Shown here in pieces: positions 13,030-24,490 of a stretch of 64,000 nucleotides of DNA. The DNA lies in NCBI GenBank assembly GCA_027886175.1, contig JAJNNQ010000024.1, forward strand, positions 9,098,001 to 9,162,000. The letters are read 5' to 3'. Every line of letters starts with the position of its first letter. Within the stretch, counting starts at the first letter, position 1. The notes beneath the pieces were generated by a model, which searched no databases, was not told where the DNA came from, and saw only the letters and a program-made list of their open reading frames with translations. The stretch comes from Phylloscopus collybita (lineage: Eukaryota; Chordata; Aves; Passeriformes; Phylloscopidae). The position numbers and the translations under genes were made by a program.

Positions 13030-14363
13030 GACTGCAGATTGAAATAGGCATATTTAAAATATTGTGAAGTATGGAAGTGATTACAACCTGCCGCTTAAGG
13101 CTCAACTCAGGAAATTGAAGAACAGGGGCTTAAAAGTAGTCCCCAAACAATGGGCTCAACAGACTTTCTCACAAAACGCTTCGAAAATTATTATTTCTTT
13201 TTTTTTTCCAAACTAGAAAATACTCAGTTTCAACCGAGGGACTGGAAAATATGTTGCTATATTCTTGAACTGCTTTCTATTATGGAAATCAAACAAGCTT
13301 TCATGACGGATTACTCTTCAGGCAAGGAGAAAGGAATGCTTGCGGAGGCCGCACGCAGGTCTGTGCTCTGTGCTCGGCCCTGCTGCTGCAGCTAAGCCTG
13401 TCTGAACTGTCTTCTAATCCACAAGTGTTATTCTGGCTGTTAAAACACCCAGTGAAGCAAAAACTCCTAAACCTAATTCATTTGTGCAATTTGTATTTAA
13501 TATACAAAGTGGCAAGGGAGTGCTGTATGGCCTTTCTGAGCTGCCCTTGTGATGTGAAACCACGACGGAGTGGAGTCATGGTCTGCCCTGGCATTCTCTG
13601 CCTTATCTGTCATGCATGTGTTGGAGTGTGAAAAGAATAAATTCCCCAGTATATTAACTTCAAATGTGAGGGGAAAGTGTCTGGTTGCATATCTGCTACA
13701 AAGATGAAATGTGGAAGTGGCTGCAAAGTTTGCTGCTTAACTTTGCCATCTAAGAGCCTTGCTATCTCTGTCAAAAGATAGATGTTGTTTGAGGAAAACT
13801 GTTTTGAAGATCTGCCCGTATTGGAAATCCACATAAGAGTGCTGAGGGGATGTCTGAGAACAATGATGCTGCATCCCTAATATCACAGTGACATGTGCCT
13901 GGCTGCTGGCTAGGTTGCTTTTTGTTGGTTTCTTTTCTTTTTTCTTTTCTTTTTTTTTTTCCCCTTTTTAAAAACTGGAAATTATATTCAATTGGAAGAA
14001 AAGGGCGGGGGGAGATAATCTTGCTTTGAAAATGGCTTCTGTCATGACACTAAGCTTTGCTGTCTCCCGAGGTTTCTCAAACACCAAAGCAGCAAATGAG
14101 ACTAGGTAATTAAATGCAAAACCTGATGAAATAAGTTCTGCGAGTCTTTGCTGGCTCATGGGAAGGGGCTTCTGAATCAATGCTAAGGTGATGAACTGGC
14201 ATCATTCAAAGTGAGCAGCATACTGAAACACTTTGTTTTAATGAGTCCACAGGCTGTGACTCCCAGCCTCAGAACTGAGAATTCACGTGGCTAAAATGGG
14301 ACTTGCATTTTCTAAGAGTGTGAGAGGAGACAGAGGTTCTGACCCATTTTCTTTCTTCTTCAG

Positions 14364-14449
14364 ACTGCAGGGGCTCTGCTTTTGTGTGCCGTATGCCAGC
14401 CTAGAGTATCCTTGTAGCAACAACTGCACAGGCAGAGTTGCTTTGAAAG
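14364..14449 (+). other. Exon-like segment with splice signals, unproven
   Basis: This 86-base segment follows a pyrimidine-rich run ending in CTTTCTTCTTCAG and is followed by AAAG|GTAATA, a good 3' and 5' splice-site pair. Of its three plus-strand frames only the second is open. It encodes a short Cys-containing peptide (begins LQGLCFCVPY, ends GRVALK) that I do not recognise. Eighty-six bases is not a multiple of three. With no partner exon found, it could be a noncoding-RNA exon, a cryptic exon or chance. Confidence 0.15.
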
Positions 14450-17400
14450 GTAATACTTACAATGTGCTTTCTGTACAATTTGGCCTAGCAGTTACGAAAC
14501 AGGAGGTTGGAGAAGATTACAGGAGCAGCTGCCTGCTTTGTGCCACTCCCACGCATTCCCCCAGCCAAACTTGGAGGACCTGACAAAGCGAAGCACGTTG
14601 CAGCCAAGATCTTTTCTTTTGTAAGGATCCGTGTATACATAAAGGAGTCAAAATAGATTCAGCAGTAGTGAATCATACTGCTTTATAGTTTACTCTGACT
14701 AGATTACCATTACTCCAATATCCTTGGTTTGCAAGGAAAAATATGTGCTGCTGCCTTTTTCAAGCTACTCTGGGGATACATTTCCTCAGGCATCTATCCA
14801 GAGAGAAAGAGAAATTGAACCAGCATCAGTTCTGTTATTTCTCTCCAGCAAATTCATTTCTTTAGAGTGTGGGGGAAAGTGTAAAGCAGTTGCTTTTTCT
14901 TCCTTTTGTGTCTTGGATTTTATTCCTGTTTTATAAGAGTAAGTATGAGCTCTGAGCCTGCAGTTTACTACGTGCACATGGACAGCTGCACCTGCATGGA
15001 GCCACGCTGGCTGCAGTGAGGCACCGTGTGGGCACAGCAATCTGCCCACCCCTAAGCTGTAAATCCTGGAATGAGGAATTTCACTTGTTTATGTAGTGCT
15101 CTTGAAGGAGTAAGGTATTGGAAAGTGCCTGTAGGGTATCAGCAGGTGCCACATGTGTTTTCCCACACAACCTTACCAATTCACAGCATTCCTGACCTGT
15201 GACCACTCTCGTTGTGCATGTGGTGTGCAAGCTGGTGGCCATCCATGAGTGTGCTTGCTGGCATTGAGATGAGGTCCAAGCAAGACCTGCTGTACTTACT
15301 TCAGTTTGTAGGTGGTGTTATGCTGCTAAAAGGCAAATGAATGGAAGGCAATTTCCAAATCTTATTCTCTTTAAAATTAAATATTTTGATATCTCTTGGT
15401 ATTTTCTCAGTTGTATTTTTTTGTTATTCTTACTGAAGTTTAGATTTTGCTTGGATGTGTGGTTTGGAGGACAAGTTGTTCTTTACAGCAGGATAACAGC
15501 TAAAGATACTGAGCCATAAAGGCAAAGAATCACTGCTGGTGCACCTTGCAAGAGAGCACAAGAAACTGCATCCACCTGTTCTAACCAGGTTGTGCAAACT
15601 CATCTGTGTTTTATCCATCTTATCTAAGAGTCAGAAGTGTGGCTTGCTTGGGTACCACCATCAAAGGAGGCTCTACCCAAACAGCAGCTGTTTCTGCCTT
15701 CAGTCAGGCCTCACACATGCAGAAGAGTAGTCCTGCCTTCTGCCCCACCTTCTGCTCCTTCCAAGTATTGAACTTGCATGAAAAAGTTTGCAAGATTCCT
15801 TATTTTGTAAAACTTACCATCATTCTCCCTTCAGGCTATTATCATTCTCTCTTGACTGCAAGCCAGCTAGTCCTACTTCAAAATATTTTCTTTTTTTTTT
15901 TTTCTTATTATTATTGTCTATTTTTTTATAGAGGTATTAAAACAATGATGAGCAAGTGTAACGTGGGGCTAAAACAATTGTTGAAAGTTTTTCATGTACC
16001 TGAGATTCACTGTATTTTTAAGTTTGTCTCAGACTTGTCTCAGATTTGTTTCATTATTTAATCAGGATTGAAAACTGCTCTCTGTTAATAATCAAGGGTA
16101 TCAAAGAGGGCTGTATCAAGTTTCTGTGTTTTGAGAAGACTGCAAATCATTTTCAGGAGGTGGGTAATTAAATACGTAGTCTTTTGTGTCTCTTTCAACT
16201 GAAATTTCAGAAGGGTCTGTTTGTCTGAAGATGTGAAGGAGATAAAAGTATCAGTAGTCTATATTACACAGATTTTGGATTTGCATAGGCAGACTTTTTG
16301 TTATGAAAGAGTTAACAGCTGTGCTGAAGCCTGTGTTAGACTTTTTTAGTCAAGCAGCCCTGAGATTGACCAAAATGCTTTTAAACACCAACAGATCAAG
16401 TTTTATTACAACACAAACTAGGCCATTTAACCATTTAAATGACTCAAAAACCTGGAATGTCCTTGGTGAGGCAGAATGAGAACACCAAGGGCTCAACAAC
16501 AGCGTGGTGTGCGTGCAGAATGTGCCTGGCCTTGTCTCTGCTGGGAGCTGGCTCTGCTCCCCACCCCAGTCCAGCAGGAGGATGGACACACTGCCCACTT
16601 CCCTCAGCAGTTGTCCTGCTGTTTCCTGGAGCAGCCAGCTGCAGGCTGAGTTCTCTATTTTGGTCTTTAATAGCCACTTACAGTTATAACCTTTAGGCAC
16701 TAAATTCTACTGCATTCTCCTCACAGAGAAACGTACAGAAACTCTGACAAGTCTCTGGTACTGTAATTTTGAACAGGATGTGCATGACTATAGTTGAGCA
16801 ATTCCTTTGATGCTTCCCAATTATCCTGTAATATGCCTGTGATTTAATTTCCATTAAATGTCACTAGCAGATTAATCTCTCTTAAAATGCTGAACAGGCA
16901 AACAAATTACTGCCTTATTATCAAGTAATTTTAGCGTGGTTTGAGCAGAACCTAAAGCAAGTTGATCTTGTTCTAAATCAAGGGTACAACGTGATGGGCA
17001 GGTTTATACGTAAGGGGCTGAGAACTTAAATATTTGTCCTTTTTTTTGCAATTGTGCATTGTTCCTTGTCTGAATAAATAATTATCCTCTGAATCTGATA
17101 GGAGAATAGAAGATCACACATTGTGTGAAGGATTACCATAATGTATGCAGTAGGCATTTCTTCTTTAAACAGGCTTTTTTGGAATCCTGTTTGACTTTGA
17201 GTTTTTCTCCAAAGCTGATTTGGATAAGCTCAATTACACCCAGATTGGATGGCTGCGGATTTTTGCTAAATGACTCTGAATGTCTAAATCACTCTAGAAT
17301 GTCTTTGTGTTGTATTTTTCCACAGATTATATATTTTTTTCCATAGATTTATATGCAGTGGTGTTTGGGTTTTTTTCATTCCTGCTGTTTCTTTTACTCA

Positions 17401-18929
17401 AAATGCTGAAGACTTTGTTAGAAGAGTGGAATATAGGAGAACATACTTATAAATTGTCCTGATATGTATTTTCCAAAGTGCAAGAGTACACTCCAGAAAA
17501 ATCAATTGTGACATCTTGAAGTAGCACTACTTTTATGTAACAACTGCCTTGAAAGGGTTTTTTTCATGGGCATCTGTACAACAAGCTGCACAGTAATTTC
17601 CTCATTTCTGTTTGTCTCTTGCTGATTTTCATTGAGAGTTCCCTTATAGCTCTCAATTCAATTCTACTTGAACTTTATATATTTTGAGGAAAGTGAAGCA
17701 GTTGTAAAATTCCTTTCTAATTTTGAAACTGCACTTCTATGGTTTAAAATGCTGTGTTATAGCCAGATAATATTATAAATTCTATAATATTCAACTTTTT
17801 GCTTAGTGTTATTCTTCTCAAGGACAATGTGATTATCAAAGGGATGTTACTGAGTGATAAGCACAATATCAGATGGTAATGTTTCCTTTGTTTAAATCAG
17901 TGCTCTGGGAAAGACTAGAAACTGTGATATGAAAAACTGCTGAACTCCATACCCCAGAAGGAACCAAGGCCTCTTTTATCATAGGGTCAGATCACATTCA
18001 GCAGTGGCAGACTTTGATACTTAAACCACTGGAGTCTTGTTCACAGTCACCTTGCTGCACTTCAGTTAATAACATTTATACTCTAATTTCTGTACCAGAT
18101 GGAGGTAGTCTATATTATACACATAGTAGAAAAGAGGGCAAAATGCAGTCTTGCACTACCATCAGTCCTCACAGAAATAACTCCAACAACAGAGGGAGAC
18201 TGAGATTGAGAACCTGTCTTGGAAATCCCCATCAGTCCATGGTGATGGCTGATGTAAAAAAAAAAAAAAAGATCTTAAGAAACTGCTCTGATGCTGATGG
18301 TCTTCCATGTGGTGCTGGTAATAAGAGATTTTTGCATGGCAGGACAGTAAATCATGTCATGTGGGATTGCACGTTACATTCCTGCTTTTCCATTCAAATA
18401 TTGTATAATAAGGAAGATTTTTGGGTTTTTTATATCGCAGAACAGGTTTAATGTGCCTGAATTCCTTGTTCCTGGCAGGGAAAATTATTTTCAAGACTGC
18501 TACAGTATAGATCGAACACTGCTGCAAGTTTGGATTACTGTGGTAACCACAACCAGAGAGCTGAGGGGCCAGCTCCTCCTCATACATCACCCTTGGCTTT
18601 AATCCCTAACTTCAGCCTTGCTTTTGTTTTTTGGAGGAGAGTTAGGAGTTTGGCTGTTCTTTATGCCCCACGTGGTGCAGGTCCCCACAGCTCACGGCAG
18701 GAGGTCGGGCTGCTCCAGGTTCAGGAGGTCATTCCACTTGAGGAAGTGCTGGTGCTTAATGGCCACTAAGGGCAGGATTCATCTCTTTCAAAGCAGCTGG
18801 AGAGAAGCTCTCTAGGACACCATCAGGGTTGTTTCTCTCCTGATTACAGAGGGAACCCAGGAGCACCATCTTCATAAGCTTTTCCAAAGAGTTCTGATTC
18901 ATGTCCATCAAAGGAGAAAAAAAAAAGTC

Positions 18930-18956
18930 TTTTTTTTTTTTTTTTTTTTTTTTTTT
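18930..18956. repeat. Poly(T) tract
   Basis: An uninterrupted run of 27 T bases, preceded by a ten-base A run and GTC. The A run and T run can pair as a short hairpin. Confidence 0.95.
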
Positions 18957-20223
18957 CAGCCTGAAACTCAAATGGATGAGGCTTTTCACATCATGTACAA
19001 TGAGTGAAACAGTTTTTACTGTACCTTGCCAGAGTTCTTCAGGCTTGGGTTTGTTTTTTTTTTAACTTTAACTGATTGTTTCCTCCACTTATAGTTGAGA
19101 GGTGTTTGATATAATCCTCTGGATTTAATGATATTTACTGAACAAATCCATGCCTAATGCCTGGGTTTCTGCTTTACAGGAGATCTTGTTTGTGCCCATT
19201 ATGACAGTTCATTTTCTCTATGGAAAATAAAGGGACTCTTAACAACTGTAGAAAGCAATAGGTTCTGCAATGCATTTTATTAATGACTGCTTACTACAAC
19301 TGAGTCTAAAACTAAAAATATTTTTGTGCTTTCTATTAGAAGCACACTCATGGTATTTGAAGTACCTTGGCTAAGCCTACTGATTTTAAATAAAGCAGAC
19401 TATTCCTGTCGTGTATACAGTTAGTTGTTCAAATAATCAATTAGCCTTCACAGGGGAAATTTTTCAATTTGAATTTATTTGCAAGCAATATGTAAGTGAG
19501 TGACAGTGTACATAAAGGGAAATTTTTTTATTAATTGTGTAATTTTTTTTATTAATTTTGCTTCAAGTTGTTTCTTCATTTAATAACTTATTTTCATAGA
19601 AATCTCTTAAAGGAACTAGGCAGGAAGTTAAAACAATGTTGGACTGTAGTTAATGAAACCAAGTTTTCAAGCTTAAAAAGCAGGCTTATAGCCAAGACAG
19701 AGCTTAAGACAGGTTCTGGTATTCCCCTTTAAAGATTATGAGATATCAGTTCCTTAAAATGTCTTGCTTTGCAGGGAAGGATCAGGAAAGTTTCTTAGCT
19801 GCAGGCTGATACCAAGTGACATGGAATATAGCTGCAGAAAGTGGTTTATAATTTGGCTTTAGGAAGTACAGGTAGCTCCACTCATGACTTCATGTGAAAG
19901 TATGTTTTAGATTAGGCATGATTTCATTCAGTCTGTGTATGCAGCTGGTCAGAAGAGAAATCCTATTAACCTGTGGGGGAATATTCTTCATGTTAGGAAT
20001 GGCATATGAGTGGAAAATGGACTTTGGGACTATGACTGAGGCCAAAGCTTGGAAGAGACTCTGTTGTCTGGGTTTTTGCCATTTTCCTCTGTCCCCTTTA
20101 AGGAGTTTAAAAAGTCTTATTTTTAGCTTTCTGTGTTTTGGAGTCAGATACACTTTTGTATAAATAACCTTCTTGTTATGGTAAAACGTAGAAATGTTTA
20201 CATTCTTTTCATAAGAAGGAGAC

Positions 20224-20393
20224 TGTTGATGGACTGTTGGGTTGTCCAGTGTGGTTGGAGAAGAGGATTTTCTTCCTCCAAACCCTGGTCACTGCTGGAG
20301 TTTGATAAATGTTGATTCTGTAAATAAACCCTCCTCTTTTCTGCCTCGGACATCGCAACGTGTGGGTGTGAATTCTTTATGTCGTGAGCGACA
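20224..20393 (+). mobile_element. Probable short solo LTR of an endogenous retrovirus
   Basis: The segment starts TGTTG and ends GCGACA, the usual TG...CA ends of a retroviral LTR. It is flanked by AGAC on both sides, a possible four-base target-site duplication. Inside, an AATAAA polyadenylation signal (20323-20328) is followed by a CpG-bearing stretch (TCGGACATCGCAACGTG, then GTCGTGAGCGACA), as in an R-U5 region and unlike the CpG-poor surroundings. No gag, pol or env remains nearby, so it would be a solo LTR left by recombination. At 170 bases it is short, so the 5' edge may be wrong or the element truncated. I cannot name the family. Confidence 0.45.
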
Positions 20394-21460
20394 AGACTCT
20401 TGGAACATTCCAAAAATTAGTTCCCTTTTAGACACCAAATAGGACATTTTTTGGGGGTGTCTGGCCATTTTGAGCACCAGGTTAACATATTAGCTGGCTG
20501 TGGTAGCTCTCCAGGAGGAAATATCTGTAAGATGCAACTCCCCATCTATGTATTCAAACAAATATCTATGGCTTGAGAGGCAATCATGGCCTTTGAACAG
20601 CATCCCCAGGAGGAAAGGAACTGCCAAGCTGAAGGGTTTTGTACAGCCTAGAGCTGTACAGTAGTGAGAGTGCTCATCTCTCACAGACCCATATCTGATT
20701 TTTGGGGTTTTCCCCTTTCTGCTACACATTTGCTTGTGCAGTTTCTGATGTGTAGAAAAGTAGCAAAAATTAGTGATCATCTCTGCCTTGCCTTTCTTGT
20801 GTTTTTTTCTGTTCTACCTTTCCTGCTCTCCTCTGATTTTATGGACACCAGCAATGAAACACCTATAGAGTGATTATTCTTGCTGCTTGCCAAATGTAGA
20901 AATACTCCATCCTTATCTCTGCTGCTCTCCTGCTGGGCATCATCTTCTGTCTGTGATGAAGGGCATTTTAAACCTGAGAAAATGACATTGTTTAGGAACG
21001 TTTGTATTGTTTTTATTTGTCTCTATAGGGAATTGGAACATGATAAAATATGTATAAAATAAGTTTCTTACATCTGTAGAAAGTGTTATAGCATGATAAA
21101 GGCTGTGCTAAAACCTAGTCAATATGTGCCTGACTCTGGAAGTTTGCTAAAGGAGATATAAAAAAAAATGTTCTAAAAACACAAGGGTTTTAATACTTGG
21201 TTCTTATCAGATATAGATTTTGAAGGTAAAACTAAATTTTTGACTGAAAAAAGTCTTCATTATAAAACTTTTCTGCTGATTTTTTTAAGAACAACATATA
21301 AATTTTACAAACTCACAAAATTAACTCTGATTTTAACAAATAACCCCCACCAAATGTCCAGGACTTTATCAACATTAGAAATACTATAGTAAGCATATCC
21401 AACATCATTTGTTTGTAAAATATGTGAGTAATGTTGTAGGAACAAACAGGCTATAAGAAC

Positions 21461-21478
21461 TTTTTTTTTTTTTTTTTT
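21461..21478. repeat. Poly(T) tract
   Basis: An uninterrupted run of 18 T bases followed by AAATG. Confidence 0.9.
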
Positions 21479-23122
21479 AAATGAACAAAAGATCTAGGAG
21501 GTGCACTGAGGAGAAATTTTTTTAAAATAATTTCACTCTTGGGGCTTAAAGACAGCCCTAAATAATTGTGCACTGTTGTTTAGGTTATACTATCACTGAC
21601 TTTGGAAATACTTCCCAGTGTGCACATTTGTGGTTTGGTTTTCCCATGATACAAATGTTAGGTTCTCATGAAAACAATCAAATGAAATTATTTCATTCCT
21701 GATTTTATTCTTTTTTTTTTACCATTACTTGATGGTTGAAGACTTATTATAGTTATTACTTATGTATTTAGTTTACATTAAATCAGCCTCTGTATGGGGT
21801 CAGGACATTAGGAAAAGGAAAGTTTTTGAGGTTTGGATGTTAATACTGTTTGAGGGTGGGGGTGGTTTTTTTTTAATGTTTTTGTTTTGTTTTTTATTAT
21901 TTTGGAAGCACTTCAGCAGATAAAGATGGAATTTCTAGAATTCAATAGTGGAAGAAGAGTAGTGAATAGAATGTAATTTTTAAAATTGATTTGTCTGTTG
22001 GGAAGTAACCTCTGTGAATAAAAATTACTGCTGCTCATAAAATAATCCCATGTATACAAGCAGCTGTAAGACTTCTGATGTCTGTTTCTGGTTAACACAC
22101 AGGCCTGCTACGTAACTCCTTCCAGGTTTGTTACTGATTGAGGGTTCTTTCTTTCTTGAAGGGAAATTCACTCATATAAACTATTTCTAATCTTTTAGAA
22201 CTTAATGGCCAAGTATTGGTCCCAGTGCTAGTAAGTGGGGTTTAGGCTGGAAGAAGTGGTACTTGTCTTACAAAGCAGAAGATTGAAGAAAGCACCAGGA
22301 AATCAGTAACATTAAGAATCATAAATGATAATTAAAGCCATTATTCAAACCATTCATGCTTTAAGCCACTATTTATGGATGCTTTAACTATATTGTATGG
22401 TCTATGCTCTAGAAATAATTTCTCTGTGCTCCTCTCCCCAGGCAAACATGCTGAAACTTTCAGATTCTCTGTTTACCTCCAACTTTAGACAGGTGTCCAG
22501 GAATTCAGGGGCTTAGGACAATCATTGTGACTAACATCTGAATAATCAACAGTAAGTTAATATCGTGCATTGAAAATAAACTTGACTGTAAGCACCTTTA
22601 AGAAAATCTGTTTTCAATAAAGCATTTTAAATAAATATTAGTGCTAATGAGCTCTGTGCAGTTAGAAACTCAAATGAAGCTTCGTGGCAGTTGTAAGATG
22701 TGCAAGACTACTAAGGCCAAGCCTAGGATCCAGCTTAACTTGTTTTCTGTTTACTCCAAGAAACGACTGTTGGAGATGTACAATTCCAACAGCCAGTGTG
22801 GTGAACAGCATTACATTTCAAATGCATGTGTTTACTCCTGATGTGTGATGGTGGTTCCCTTCTCTGCGTGTCAAGGAGGTGGAACACTCCCCACCCTGCC
22901 AGTTCTGCAATGAAAGACAGATCTGTTTCTGGGAGCCATTGCTCAAATGGGGCTCAGCCTGGACCAAAGTACTGGCCAGAACAGGTCTGTGCTGCTCAAG
23001 CACTGCAGCAGGGCTGGAAGGCACAGACCTCCAAGTGGCTTCACCTCTGAGAAGAGAAGGCTAGGTGGTTGTTGTTAAGGCCATTTACTTTTTCTTTGAA
23101 GACTAAGTCTAAATTTTCATGA

Positions 23123-23154
23123 TTTTTTTTTTTTTTTGTGTGTGTGTGTGTGTG
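23123..23154. repeat. Poly(T) joined to (GT)n microsatellite
   Basis: Fifteen T bases run directly into 17 bases of alternating GT, followed by GGAGTAGGGATGGG. It is a compound simple repeat. Confidence 0.95.
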
Positions 23155-24444
23155 GAGTAGGGATGGGATGGGCTGGGCCCTGTGAGCAATCTGTACCAGC
23201 ACAAGCTGAAGGCCTCTGAGAAGAAATACAAAAAGGGTCAAATGGAAAGAAGAACAAAAAGGTTTTTCATACAGATAAGACTGATGTTGCTCCTACCTGA
23301 CAAAGCTTTGATAGCCATTTTTAATAATGAAAACCTTACATTTTGTTTCACTTGGGCAAAATGATTGCTTTGTCCAATAATGGCATTCCCCACCACTTCC
23401 TCAAAAATTTTTTTTTTACTTTATTAATGACAATGGAGCTATGAAAAGTTTGTTTTAAAATATCCTGATTACAATAAATATACAAGAAGTGGTTATTCAT
23501 ACTGCATAAAATAGGAACCCAGAAGTCTCTGGGCATGTATTGTTGATGGCATTACTGTATATGAGTGGAATGTGTAAGTGAATTTTATCAATGCTCTTTC
23601 ATTTCTTAAAAAAAATTACTTAATCTGTTTCAGAAGTTCCACAATTCACATACAGTATTTGCAGCTGAACTTTCAGCAGTTAATCTGAGGGCAAGTAAGA
23701 ACAAAAAGATAGAACATCACTTTTTTTTTATTTCCTGAAATAACAGCGGTAATGAAGTACCAGCGTTCCCACGTGAAATAGTTTTAACTTTGAAATATCT
23801 TACTTTCTTATGATAATAAATAAGTCAGGAGCACCCAAAATAAAACATCTTGTTTTCAACAGCTCTCTTCCTCCTTGTGATTTTAGTATTCGTGCAGTGG
23901 AGTGTTAAGTTCTTGTTTTCTTTATCTTGAGGGGGCCGATTCAGAGAGAAATGTATTGGTAGCTCTGTGTTCAGGGCAAATTGACCCTGTGTTGGCAAAT
24001 GGCAGGGTTGAGACACTTCTGATTGGATTTTGCTTTGCTTTTTCTTGCAGAAATCAGCTAGGTACCTCAAAGATCAAGGGGGGGTACTTAAGTGTGCCCG
24101 CCGGAACGCACAAGCTCTAACAGGATGTTTCCGTGTCAATGACGGATCATTCCTAGCTGAGAGGTCAGGAGTGAGCCTTGTGTCAGGCTGAGTGCAGGCC
24201 TGCTGGTGCACATCCTGTGGTGAGAACACCAGCCTTTGTCCTTGGAGCAGGCTGGGAGTTTGTGTGTGCTCAGGTATTATTGCTCAGCTGACAAACAATA
24301 GCTCGTGAAGCCGTGGTAGCTCTTTGCTGTGACCGCCTGTTTGTATCTAAGTGTAGTAACTGCTCTTCACACATGGACCTAAAATTCTCATCCAGGTTCT
24401 TACATGCATCTCAGCTAGCCCAGCACCTACCTTCCTTCCTTTTA

Positions 24445-24490
24445 TTTCTTTTTTCTCTCTCTCTTTTTTTTCTTTTTTTTTTTTTTTCCC
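24445..24490. repeat. Homopyrimidine tract
   Basis: Only C and T on the plus strand over about 46 bases, including (CT)4 and long T runs. A further CTTCC-rich pyrimidine stretch lies just upstream, separated by a single A. Confidence 0.85.

Larger units (their letters stand above)
11708..20223. other. Unique noncoding DNA with poly(T) and pyrimidine tracts
   Basis: No supported gene. It contains poly(T) tracts at 13000-13029 and 18930-18956, a homopyrimidine stretch at 13929-13967, a poly(A) run at 18256-18270 and a T run near 15892-15903. Blocks near 13080-13400 and 13970-14290 are repeat-free with scattered CpG and could be regulatory. One segment at 14364-14449 has good-looking splice signals (see its own entry). 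Frames of 145 codons at 18014 and 151 codons at 15606 have no family features. Confidence 0.45.
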
